DNA of 15,828 nucleotides from CAZJHD01 sp964545855 (lineage in GTDB: Bacteria > Planctomycetota > UBA1135 > JACQFD01), in contig CAZJHD010000085.1 of the NCBI GenBank assembly GCA_964545855.1, positions 1 to 15,828 of the forward strand, in the 5' to 3' direction. Below are positions 8,601 through 15,828 of the stretch, one piece after another; position 1 is the stretch's first letter; each line of letters starts with the position of its first letter. The position numbers were made by a program, and so were the translations under genes. The notes under the pieces are model-generated. The model made no database searches, was not told the origin of the DNA, and saw only the letters and a list, made by a program, of their open reading frames with translations.

Positions 8601-9209
8601 GATCCCTCGGCCCCGCGCGAGGGCGCGTCGCGCTCCCCGTCGCTCCAGCTCGTCCGGCGGATCCGGGCGGGGGACGCGGACGCGTGGACCGACCTCTACG
8701 CGCGGTACCGCGATCCGCTGCTGCTGGCGATCCGGCTGCGGCTCGGCTCGGGGCTCCGGCGCCGCCTCGATTCCGAGGACGTGCTGCAGAGCGTGATGAA
8801 GGACGCCGTCGCCGGCATCGGCGGCTTCGAGCCGCGCGGCGCGGGCTCGCTCCTCCGCTGGCTCCGCGTGCGTGCGACGAACAAGATCCGCCGGCGCGCC
8901 GCGTGGCACGGCGCGCGGAAGCGTTCCGGAGACGTGCCCCTCGACGCCGCCTTCGCCGGCGGCGATCCGGCGGGCGACCCGCGCGCGATCGCCTACCGCG
9001 ACGCCGAGCGCTACGAGAAGCTCGAGCGCGCGATGCGCGACCTGCCGGAGGAGATGCGGGAGGTGGTGCTGCTGCGGCAGGTGGAGGGTCTCTCCAACGA
9101 AGAGGCGGCGGCGGTGCTCCGCAAGACGCCCGAGGCGGCGAGCAAGTCGCACGCGCGCGCGATGGCCCGGCTCGCGCTGCGGCTCGGCGCGCAGGACGGT
9201 CCGCCGTGA
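8598..9209 (+). CDS. ECF-type RNA polymerase sigma factor
   Basis: 203 residues. Region sigma-2 spans about 18-97, with LVRRIRAGDADAWTDLYARYRDPLL and the core-binding/-10 segment DSEDVLQSV (58-66), the counterpart of the usual D-AEDL-QE motif. Region sigma-4 spans about 137-196: LPEEMREVVLLRQVEGLSNEEAAAVL, then a recognition helix around TPEAASKSHARAMARL. The protein would direct RNA polymerase to a dedicated set of promoters. The ATG at 8598 is chosen because the sigma-2 domain starts soon after and a -10-like TACAAT sits directly upstream. The stop overlaps the kinase GTG start (GTGA), so the two are co-translated. Pairing of such sigma factors with Ser/Thr kinases is a known planctomycete arrangement and suggests kinase-controlled activity in place of an anti-sigma factor. 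That is inference from context. Confidence 0.92.
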   Translation: MDPSAPREGASRSPSLQLVRRIRAGDADAWTDLYARYRDPLLLAIRLRLGSGLRRRLDSEDVLQSVMKDAVAGIGGFEPRGAGSLLRWLRVRATNKIRRRAAWHGARKRSGDVPLDAAFAGGDPAGDPRAIAYRDAERYEKLERAMRDLPEEMREVVLLRQVEGLSNEEAAAVLRKTPEAASKSHARAMARLALRLGAQDGPP

Positions 9210-11239
9210 GCGGCGGCGACGAGCTCGAGGACCGCGTCGCGGAGTTCCTGGAGCTCCGCGAGACGACGCCCGGCCTCGCGGCGGAGGAGTTCGCCGCGCG
9301 CCACCCCGCGATGCGCGACGCGCTGCTCGCGGCCATCGGCCGCGCCGTCGACGCCGGCGCAGCCCTCTCGGCGGGAGCGCCGGCGGTGCCGCCGTCGCTC
9401 GGGCCCTGGCGCGTCCTGCGCGCCATCGGGCGCGGCGGCATGGGCGTGGTGCTCGCGGCGGAGCACTCCGAGACCGGAGAGCGCGCCGCCGTGAAGTGCA
9501 TTCCCTGGGCGGGGATCGCGAGCGCGCGCTCGCGCGAGCGCTTCCGCCGCGAGGCGCAGGCCGTGGCGCGCCTGCGGCATCCCGGCATCGTCTCCGTGCG
9601 CGACTCCGGCGAGCAGGAGGGCGTTCCCTGGCTCGCTCTCGAGCTCGTCGACGGAGAGCCCCTGTCGGCCCTCGCGGGGCGCGTCGACGCGCGCGCGACG
9701 GCGCGTCTCGGCATGTCCATCGCCGACGCGCTCGCCGCGGCCCACGCCGCGGGCGTCGTGCACCGGGACCTCAAGCCCGACAACGTGCTGGTGCGCACCG
9801 ATGGCGAGCCCGTGATCCTCGACTTCGGTCTCGCGGCGCTCGCCGAGGACGGCACGCTCACGTCGAGCGGGGAGCTGCTGGGGACGCCGCGCTGGATGTC
9901 TCCCGAGCAGGCCCTCGGCCACGCGGCCGACGCGCGCGCGGACGTGCACGCGTTGGGCTCGATCCTCTTCGAGCTCCTCGCGGGGAGCCCACTCCGCGAC
10001 GAGGCGACGCGGAGCCAGCTCCTGGCCGCCGTCGCGCGCGGAGCGACGCCGCGCGTCGCGCGCGCGATCCCGGGCGTCGACCGCGGTCTCGCCGCGATCG
10101 TGGAGTCGGCCCTCGCCTGGCGGCCGGCGCGCCGCACGCCGACGGCCGAGGCCGTGCGCGACGACCTCGATCGCTGGCTCGCCGGGAAGCCCGTCCACGC
10201 GCGGCCGCTCGGCGCGCTCGACCGCGGGATCGAGTTCGTCGTGCGGCGTCCCGTGGCGGCGTCGACGGCAGGTGCCTCGTTCGTCGCCATCGTGGCACTC
10301 GTGGCGGCGGCGCCCACATGGCTCGAGCAGCGGGCGGCGCGGGAGGCCGCGCGCGCGGCGCTCGCCGCCGACCGCGCCGCCTTCGCGTGGGCGCGCGATG
10401 CGGAAGCACCGCAGCCGGAGGCGGCCGAGGGGTCGCCGGCGGCGGAGATCCTCGCGGCGCGGGCGCGCGAGCGGGAGAAGGACGTCGAGGGCGCGATCCG
10501 TCTGCTCACGGCGGCGTCGCAGCGGCTTCCCTCGAGCCTCGCCGTCGCCGACGAGCGCGCGCGGCTGCTGGTGGCGGCGCGGCGCAACGCCGAGGCGATC
10601 GACGAGTGCGAGCGGGCGCTCGCCCTCGCTCCCGAGGACGCGGAACTCTGGCACCGGCTCTCGCGGTCGCTCCTCCGCGAGACGCGGAACGAGGAGGCCG
10701 AGGCGGCGGCGCGCAAGGCCGACGCCTTCGCGACACCTCCCGATCCGACGATCCGCAACACGCTCGCGGCGACGCTCGACGCGCTCGGCCGCGGCGACGA
10801 GGCGCGCGAGGTGCTGCGCGGCGTCGTCGAGACCTGGCCCGACCGGCCCGCGGCCCACTACAACCTCGCCTTCTCCCTCGACCGCGCGATGCGTCCCGCC
10901 GAGGCGCTGCCTCACTACCGCCGCTGCATCGAGCTCGACCCGCGGAACGTCCCGGCGGCGATCGCCGTGGCCTGGATGCAGTCGACGTCGGACGACCCGA
11001 GCCTGCGCGACGTGGAGGCCGGGGAGACGCTCCTCCTCGAGACGCTGCGCCGCGACGGCGGCCGCACGACGGCGCTCGTGAAGACCGCGGCGGAGATCGC
11101 GCGTCGCACGGGCCGTCCCGAGGCGATCGGCGCGCTGCTCGACGAGCTGTCGGAGGCGCCCGGACTCGACCCGCGCGTCCTCGGCGAGCTCGTGGCGGCG
11201 CGGCGGTCGATCGAGCGGAGCGGCGGGGCGGACCGCTGA
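9206..11239 (+). CDS. Hanks-type Ser/Thr protein kinase with transmembrane segment and TPR repeats
   Basis: 677 residues from a GTG at 9206 that overlaps the sigma factor stop. Residues about 5-50 form a short helical N-terminal domain. The kinase domain (about 66-330) has the glycine loop IGRGGMG (74-80), catalytic Lys97, HRDLKPDN (186-193), DFG (206-208) and SPE (232-234, in place of APE), so it should be active. A single hydrophobic segment (about 350-370) predicts membrane anchoring. Residues about 410-600 hold TPR-like helical repeats (EAIDECERALALAPEDAELW, PAAHYNLAFSLDRAMRPAEALPHYRRCIELDPRN), a probable protein-binding or sensing module on the far side. The likely job is sensing through the TPR region and phosphorylation of the partner sigma factor or other targets. 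The pterin dehydratase gene follows after 44 bp. Confidence 0.95.
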   Translation: MSGGDELEDRVAEFLELRETTPGLAAEEFAARHPAMRDALLAAIGRAVDAGAALSAGAPAVPPSLGPWRVLRAIGRGGMGVVLAAEHSETGERAAVKCIPWAGIASARSRERFRREAQAVARLRHPGIVSVRDSGEQEGVPWLALELVDGEPLSALAGRVDARATARLGMSIADALAAAHAAGVVHRDLKPDNVLVRTDGEPVILDFGLAALAEDGTLTSSGELLGTPRWMSPEQALGHAADARADVHALGSILFELLAGSPLRDEATRSQLLAAVARGATPRVARAIPGVDRGLAAIVESALAWRPARRTPTAEAVRDDLDRWLAGKPVHARPLGALDRGIEFVVRRPVAASTAGASFVAIVALVAAAPTWLEQRAAREAARAALAADRAAFAWARDAEAPQPEAAEGSPAAEILAARAREREKDVEGAIRLLTAASQRLPSSLAVADERARLLVAARRNAEAIDECERALALAPEDAELWHRLSRSLLRETRNEEAEAAARKADAFATPPDPTIRNTLAATLDALGRGDEAREVLRGVVETWPDRPAAHYNLAFSLDRAMRPAEALPHYRRCIELDPRNVPAAIAVAWMQSTSDDPSLRDVEAGETLLLETLRRDGGRTTALVKTAAEIARRTGRPEAIGALLDELSEAPGLDPRVLGELVAARRSIERSGGADR

Positions 11240-11283
11240 CGCACCGAGGCGATAGCATCGCCAGCACCCCGCCGCGTGCCGCC

Positions 11284-11634
11284 ATGTCCGACCTCGCCTC
11301 GAAGAAGTGCATCCCGTGCCGCGGAGGCGTGCCGCCGTTGAAGGGCGCCGACCTCGCGGAGATCCACGCCGCCCTCGGCGGAGGCTGGCGCGTCGAGCGC
11401 GAGCATCACCTCGCGAAGGAGTTCCGCTTCCCCGACTTCGTGGAGGCTCTCGCCTTCGTGAACGCGATCGGCGCTCTCGCCGAGGAAGAAGCGCACCACC
11501 CGGACCTGCTCCTCGCCTGGGGCAAGGTGGGCGTGACGCTCTGGACCCACAAGATCGACGGCCTCACGGAGAGCGACTTCATCCTCGCCGCGAAGATCGA
11601 CCGGCTGCCGGGCGCGTCGAGCGCTGCTGGGTAG
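11284..11634 (+). CDS. 4a-hydroxytetrahydrobiopterin dehydratase (PCD/DCoH)
   Basis: 116 residues. It dehydrates 4a-carbinolamine pterin to quinonoid dihydropterin and so recycles the cofactor of aromatic amino acid hydroxylases. The family motif is present: EEEAHHPDLLLAWGKVGV (67-84) with the paired His71-His72-Pro, followed by TLWTHKIDGLTESDF (85-99) with the later His and Asp. The N-terminal KKCIPCRGGVPPL (7-19) with two Cys is common in bacterial members. Start at ATG 11284, no clear SD. A small hairpin (11248-11262) and a TAGCAT-like -10 lie in the 44-bp gap after the kinase, so it may have its own promoter. No phenylalanine hydroxylase gene is in the window. A REPIN-like inverted repeat begins 4 bp after the stop. 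Confidence 0.93.
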   Translation: MSDLASKKCIPCRGGVPPLKGADLAEIHAALGGGWRVEREHHLAKEFRFPDFVEALAFVNAIGALAEEEAHHPDLLLAWGKVGVTLWTHKIDGLTESDFILAAKIDRLPGASSAAG

Positions 11635-11637
11635 GGG

Positions 11638-11739
11638 CCCGGGAATGGGGTCAGACCCCTTTCTCTCTCCTCTCCCTCGCGCGCCGCGCGCGGCGCGCGA
11701 GGGAGAGGAGGGAGAAATGAGTCTGACCCCATTCCCGGG
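11638..11739. repeat. 102-bp inverted repeat, REPIN-like (two REP units head to head)
   Basis: Two 51-bp arms (11638-11688 and 11689-11739) are reverse complements with only three mismatches and no spacer. The centre is a perfect 24-bp palindrome rich in CGCG. Each arm starts CCCGGGAATGGGGTCAGA at its outer edge. The left arm matches the single unit at 30-78 gaplessly. Paired inverted REP units are what REPINs look like; a MITE is an alternative. As RNA it would fold into a very stable hairpin after the pterin dehydratase gene. No mobility gene lies nearby. Confidence 0.85.
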
Positions 11740-11771
11740 TGCGCACGGCTCGGTCGCCGGAGAACGAAAAC

Positions 11772-11801
11772 GGCGGTCCCCGTTGGGCAACGGGGACCGC
11801 C
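11772..11801 (-). terminator. Intrinsic terminator for the gene at 11872-13443
   Basis: A perfect 13-bp stem (GGCGGTCCCCGTT with AACGGGGACCGCC) closes a 4-base loop. Read on the minus strand it is followed by GTTTTCGTTCT, a T-rich tail, 70 bp beyond the stop of the minus-strand gene. On the plus strand the tail TCTCTCCCTT is weaker, so it may work in both directions. Confidence 0.75.
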
Positions 11802-11871
11802 TCTCTCCCTTCACCTCATCGCTCCGACGCGAGCCGGGAGAGTGGCGCGGCGCGGGTTCCTTCGCGGACTC

Positions 11872-13443
11872 TCAAGGCAGCACGACGAACCCGAGCCCTG
11901 CCGAGGTGCTCGTGTCGAAGGGACCCGGCCCGCAGGGGGTGAGGTCGAGCCAGAAGGCCTGCGAGCCCCAGATCGTGTCGGCGAGGGCCGGATTGCTCGG
12001 CACCGACACGGGCACGGTCACGGTGCCGCCGGGGCCGGCCTGGTTCACGTTCACCCAAGAGAGCTCCGGGTCCAGAAGATCGACGAGGAGGATCGTCCCG
12101 ATGCCGAAGGGATCGCTCCCCGCGAGCTGGATCGCCTGGGAGAAGAGGATCACGCCCGTGGGGTTGTCCGGCGCGTTCGTGCAGGTGAACTCGAGCGTGC
12201 TCGATCCGACGCGCGGCGTCTCGTTCGCGTCGAGGAGGTGCGCGCCGGTGCAGCCGGGCGTTCCGCTGCCCCAGCGGAAGGTCGCCGGCGGGTCGAAGGC
12301 GATCTCGAAGGGGTCGATCCGGACGGTGCCCATCGAGGTCTGCGTGACGATCTGTCCCATCGCCCGCGTCCCGGGGATCGTGCCGGGAGGCACCGCATAG
12401 GGGATCTGAACCTCGAAGCGTCCGAAGGCCGGGACGGGCTGACCCACCGGCGTGGTCGAGACCCAGCCGAGGTCGTCGCTCGCGGTGAACGAAACGAAGC
12501 CGAGGTCGCCGTTCGTCTCGACGCCCCCGCGCACCGTGAGGTAGAGCGCATGCTCGATGTCCTCGTAGTGCGTCCGAAGCTGCGGCAGGCCGACGGGCCG
12601 GGTCTCCACTCCGTCGACGATCGCCCCGGGGAGCACGATGGGCGGCGGCATGAAGAGATCGGAGATCGTGACACCGGGATCCAGCAGGATCGTGTCGCAG
12701 CGGATGAGGGTCGGCATCCCCGTCACGACGATCGGGCCCGCGGCGGCCGAGTGGTCCGTGAGATCGAGCGCCATGCCCGGCGGCACCGTGATCTCCATCT
12801 CGTCGAGGGCTCCCGATGCGAGGTCGATCCCCGGCGACGCCGACGAGAGCTTCGCGGTCCCTGCGCCCGGCGCGAAGCGCGCCTTCACCTTCTTCTGCGT
12901 CGACGTGCGTTCGATGGTGCGGGAGCTGATCCAGCCGTAGATGCCGGGACCCGGCGGATTCGGGTCGGGGATCCACGTGGTGCTCTTCCAGAACTTCTCC
13001 GCCGACGTGTATCCGTCGGAGCAGGTGATCGCCCGGCTGCTCTGCGTGAACTCGAAGTTGGAGCCGTCGTAGAAGATGATGAAGATCTCGATGGAGACGG
13101 TGGTCTCGACGCAGAGGACGTTGCCCTCCTTCCAGGATCGGAATCCGGTGCGCTTCTTGACGCTGATCGTCTCGGCGCCGGCGGGCGCGAAGATCCCGAG
13201 GGGCGCCGGGAAGGGCGGCCCTCCCGAGTGCGAGTACTCGTCGTAGGGCGCCGAGGTGATCAGCCCCTGGAGCTTCCAGTCGAAGACCGGCGGATCCTTC
13301 TCGAGGTCCTGCTTCGACAGGAAGTCGTCGGCGTAGGACGGCGGCGGCGGCGGGGTGTGGTCGAGGGCGGGTCCGGCGGCGAGGACGGCAGCCGCCGACA
13401 GAGCCACGACGAGGAGGGCAGAGGTGAAGGGCAGGAAGCGCAT
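11872..13443 (-). CDS. Secreted protein with C-terminal domain shared with the SBBP protein
   Basis: 523 residues, not assignable to a named family. Signal peptide MRFLPFTSALLVVALSAAAVLAAG, then a Pro-rich patch (TPPPPPS). Residues about 50-385 look beta-rich, with aromatic/Ser/Thr-rich strands (TVSIEIFIIFYDGSNFEF, about 113-130) and paired Cys at about 110 and 141. Residues 391-523 are a discrete C-terminal domain (WGSGTPGCTGAHLLDANETPRVG ... GSDPFGIG ... PCGPGPFDTSTSAGLGFVVLP). It aligns along its whole length with residues 719-854 of the SBBP protein and keeps three Cys (398, 421, 504). The domain may be a sorting or anchoring module. A strong terminator follows. The start is divergent from the propeller gene at 13645; the 201-bp gap holds no element I can name. 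Confidence 0.82.
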   Translation of the reverse strand: MRFLPFTSALLVVALSAAAVLAAGPALDHTPPPPPSYADDFLSKQDLEKDPPVFDWKLQGLITSAPYDEYSHSGGPPFPAPLGIFAPAGAETISVKKRTGFRSWKEGNVLCVETTVSIEIFIIFYDGSNFEFTQSSRAITCSDGYTSAEKFWKSTTWIPDPNPPGPGIYGWISSRTIERTSTQKKVKARFAPGAGTAKLSSASPGIDLASGALDEMEITVPPGMALDLTDHSAAAGPIVVTGMPTLIRCDTILLDPGVTISDLFMPPPIVLPGAIVDGVETRPVGLPQLRTHYEDIEHALYLTVRGGVETNGDLGFVSFTASDDLGWVSTTPVGQPVPAFGRFEVQIPYAVPPGTIPGTRAMGQIVTQTSMGTVRIDPFEIAFDPPATFRWGSGTPGCTGAHLLDANETPRVGSSTLEFTCTNAPDNPTGVILFSQAIQLAGSDPFGIGTILLVDLLDPELSWVNVNQAGPGGTVTVPVSVPSNPALADTIWGSQAFWLDLTPCGPGPFDTSTSAGLGFVVLP

Positions 13444-13644
13444 GGGTCGTTCTCGGTTCTCGAGGGGCGATGGAGGTCGGGTTCACCCCCTCCAGGCGCG
13501 TCCGCCGCCGGCCCAGGACACGAAAATCCGGACGCCTGGCCGTGGCCCGCACCCCGCGTTGATGGAGGCCCTTCCGGGGCTGCGTTCTGTCAGCGGGTCG
13601 ACGCTCTCAACGCCCTCTCCGGCACGCCCGACCCCGAACCCCCC

Positions 13645-15786
13645 ATGCGCCTCCCCGTCCGCCTCCTGATCCTCCCGCTCCTCCTCCACCCGCTCGCCAT
13701 CTCTGCCGCCGCCCAGGACTTCCAAGGCGGCACCTACATTCCCTTCGACGAGATGGTGGTGGTGGAGGCCCTCGGCGCCCAGATCGTGTTGAACGGGAAC
13801 ATCGCCGTGGCGGCGCCGACTCCCTCGTTCTTGGCGACGGTCGACCCGAACGGAGTTCCGGACAGCTTCACGAGCGACATCGAGCTCCGAGCGGCCGTCA
13901 CGGCGGAGATCTCGGCCGACGTGTCGGGAGACTTCGAGGAGACGATCTCTGGACCGCTCCTCCCGCTCCCGCCGTTCCAAGTGGGGGCGAACATCATCGT
14001 CGTCCCCCACGCGTACGCGAACGTGACGTTCCGCGGCACGGCCGAGGCGGGGATGCGGATCGCGATGGTCCAGGAGATCTCGACGCTCGTGTCGATCTCG
14101 ATCGCGAGCACCTCCAGCGCCGGCACCGACGGACCTCCGAAGTTCCACGCCGACTTCACGCCGCCCGAGGTCACGGGCGCCTCGGGTTTCGACGTGGAGA
14201 TGGAGGTGCACGCCGGCGTCCTGTTCCTGGTCACGGTCCAGGGCATTCCCATCGGAGGACCCATCGTGGAAGCGTCCTTCGGCCTCGAGTTCGGCGTGAA
14301 TCCGGTGCTGAATCCGTGGTGGGAGCTGGACGGCCTCGTCGCCGTGACGATCGGCTGGGCCGCCCCCGACTTCGACCTGGCTCTCGACGTGCCGGTCGCC
14401 GACGTGACGCTCTACCGGAAGAAGTCGAACGTCGCGCAGGCGCGGAGCGGGTTTCCCGTCCTCGCGGTCCCCTCGTTCCGCTGGTCGCGCGTCTTCGACC
14501 TCGCCGCCGACGAAGGCGCAACGGCTCTCGTGCCGCTGAAGTCCGGCTACGTCGTCCTCGGGAACGGCGCGGGGATCTTCAATCGCGCCTGGATCGCCGG
14601 ACTCGCCCTCGACGGATCCGCGAGCTGGGAGAAGCTCGGCACTTCGGCGGTGACGGGAACCATGCGCCCGACGGACGCCTGCGCCACGACCGACGGCGGC
14701 CTCGCCGCCTGCGGCTGGGTCACCACCGCGAGCGGCGCGCGGATCGACCGCTACGCCGACACCCAAGGGACGCCTCTCTGGAGCCGCACGCTCGTGGAAC
14801 CGACCGGCGGCCTCATCAGCCTGAACGCCATCGCGCCGGCGCCGAACGGAGCGGTGATCGTGGCCGGGCGTGTCTCCCGCGCGACGCTCCTCTGGACGCG
14901 GGCGTACCTGGCGGAGATCGACGCCGCCGGCTTGGTGACCTGGGCGAAGGAGCTCGACCTCGGGCCCGACGTGAAGCACGTCCGCTTCGAGGATCTGACG
15001 CGTACGGAGGCGGGGCGGATCGTCGCCGTGGGGAACGTCGAGTACGCGAACGCGACCGTTGGCGCGACCATCGCGAACCAGAACGCGCTCGTCGTCGCGA
15101 TCGATGCGAACGGAGTTCCCGAGTTCGCGAAGGCGATCGGCGGCGTCGGTACCGACGACGCCTTCTCGGTCGCCGTCGTGCCCGACGGCACGATCCTGCT
15201 CGGTGGCCTCGTCGCGCTCGAGGACCACGCCGCCTGGCTCGCGTGCCTCGAGTCCGACGGCGCGCTGCGTTGGTCGGCCACCTACGCCGGTGAGACGGTC
15301 TCGGGGAGTTCCGGAGACACGGGCTTCGACCGCATCGAGGGCGTCGCTCCGCTCTCCCACGGCGGTTTCCTCGTGACGGGGACGACCGGGAACTCGGCCG
15401 ACAAGGACGCATGGCTCTTCCGTGTCGACGACGGCGGCATGCCCGTCTGGCTCAAGAGTCTGCGCGGCGCCGACGAGGACGTCCTCCTCGGCATCGAGCC
15501 GGTGAAGTGGGGACTCATCGCCTGGGGTCGAACGAAGTCGATCAACACGGTCTCGCCCGTCAAGCAGACCGATCTCTGGGTCGGGCGCACGGCCGTCGAT
15601 GGGATGCTCCGCTTCGATCCATCGAACGGCTTCGACGCGCGCAACGACGAGGCGCAGTGGAAGCGGACCGACGACGTCGTGATCGAGAGCCTCGTGCCCG
15701 TGCTGGTGGACATGCCGCCCACGACGACGACCCCGTCGTTCCTCCACTCGGTGAGCGTCGCCGTGATGACGCTCCTCACGCTCTGA
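13645..15786 (+). CDS. Secreted protein with C-terminal seven-repeat beta-propeller
   Basis: 713 residues. Signal peptide MRLPVRLLILPLLLHPLAISAAAQ (cleavage near 23) supports the ATG at 13645, although no SD is seen. Residues 25-265 form a beta-rich domain of unknown type with hydrophobic strands and no Cys. Residues about 278-655 contain seven repeats of a pattern like GGFLVTGTT...DAWLFRVDDGGMPVWLKSL. They start near 300, 350, 400, 457, 514, 573 and 623, which predicts a seven-bladed propeller of the delta-60/quinoprotein-like kind. A Thr-rich stretch (PPTTTTPS) and a hydrophobic tail (VSVAVMTLLTL) end the protein. It lacks the C-terminal domain of the other two secreted proteins. Likely extracellular or periplasmic; ligand unknown. 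Confidence 0.82.
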   Translation: MRLPVRLLILPLLLHPLAISAAAQDFQGGTYIPFDEMVVVEALGAQIVLNGNIAVAAPTPSFLATVDPNGVPDSFTSDIELRAAVTAEISADVSGDFEETISGPLLPLPPFQVGANIIVVPHAYANVTFRGTAEAGMRIAMVQEISTLVSISIASTSSAGTDGPPKFHADFTPPEVTGASGFDVEMEVHAGVLFLVTVQGIPIGGPIVEASFGLEFGVNPVLNPWWELDGLVAVTIGWAAPDFDLALDVPVADVTLYRKKSNVAQARSGFPVLAVPSFRWSRVFDLAADEGATALVPLKSGYVVLGNGAGIFNRAWIAGLALDGSASWEKLGTSAVTGTMRPTDACATTDGGLAACGWVTTASGARIDRYADTQGTPLWSRTLVEPTGGLISLNAIAPAPNGAVIVAGRVSRATLLWTRAYLAEIDAAGLVTWAKELDLGPDVKHVRFEDLTRTEAGRIVAVGNVEYANATVGATIANQNALVVAIDANGVPEFAKAIGGVGTDDAFSVAVVPDGTILLGGLVALEDHAAWLACLESDGALRWSATYAGETVSGSSGDTGFDRIEGVAPLSHGGFLVTGTTGNSADKDAWLFRVDDGGMPVWLKSLRGADEDVLLGIEPVKWGLIAWGRTKSINTVSPVKQTDLWVGRTAVDGMLRFDPSNGFDARNDEAQWKRTDDVVIESLVPVLVDMPPTTTTPSFLHSVSVAVMTLLTL

Positions 15787-15828
15787 CGGCGAACCCAGGC
15801 TCGGATCGGGGCGGCCGTCACCCGGGAA

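Noticed and set aside
11248..11262. Small hairpin (GGCGAT-AGC-ATCGCC) between kinase and pterin dehydratase, considered as a terminator
   Set aside because: Only a 6-bp stem and no T tract. It may instead be part of a TAGCAT-like -10 region.
11638..11739. Considered as an insertion sequence end or CRISPR unit
   Set aside because: There is no transposase, target-site duplication or spacer array in the window; paired REP structure fits better.
13471..13494. TGGAGG...CCTCCA inverted repeat in the 13444-13644 gap, considered as an operator
   Set aside because: Six-base arms with a 12-base spacer are expected by chance in GC-rich DNA; no second copy seen.
11842..15786. A 1314-codon plus-strand frame ending in the last propeller gene
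   Set aside because: The first 600 codons are antisense to the secreted protein at 11872-13443; a clean signal peptide begins at 13645.

Overview
The window is very GC-rich (mostly about 70-80% G+C by eye) and densely packed with genes. An ECF sigma factor translationally coupled to a Hanks-type Ser/Thr kinase with TPR repeats, plus several large secreted beta-propeller proteins with a recurring C-terminal domain, fits an uncultured Planctomycetota-like bacterium best. Myxococcota or another high-GC phylum cannot be excluded from the sequence alone.

Layout. 30-602: a REP-like repeat unit that runs into the 3' end of an inorganic pyrophosphatase gene (ppa, minus). 639-2090: a divergent gene for a DJ-1/PfpI domain fused to a thioredoxin-like domain. 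2094-6585: a minus-strand two-gene unit encoding an FG-GAP protein and, overlapping it by ATGA, a seven-repeat SBBP propeller protein. 6771-7937: an unrecognised exported protein. 7955-8524: a lipoprotein (minus). 8598-11634: ECF sigma factor, Ser/Thr kinase and pterin-4a-carbinolamine dehydratase (plus). 11638-11739: a 102-bp perfect-centre inverted repeat (REPIN-like), followed by a strong terminator hairpin. 11872-13443: a secreted protein (minus) sharing its C-terminal domain with the SBBP protein. 13645-15786: another secreted seven-repeat propeller protein.

The standout is the start of the FG-GAP gene. A good promoter match (TTGACG-17-TCCAAT), a GGAGG Shine-Dalgarno and an ATG at 6585 lead straight into a (CT)14 dinucleotide tract (GA on the coding strand). 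The frame set by this ATG then runs into a stop after 50 codons. The frame carrying a good signal-peptide core and the whole FG-GAP protein has no ATG, GTG or TTG upstream of that core. Changing the tract to 13 or 16 units would fuse ATG, signal peptide and FG-GAP protein into one 642- or 644-residue product. This is the classical layout of a slipped-strand phase-variation switch, seen here in the OFF register. It would probably also affect the coupled SBBP gene. An indel error in the tract is the main alternative.

Apart from housekeeping functions (pyrophosphatase, pterin dehydratase), most genes encode exported proteins: three predicted propellers, two lipoproteins or lipoprotein candidates, and two secreted unknowns. 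The sigma/kinase pair is a plausible local signalling module, but nothing in the sequence ties it to specific targets.
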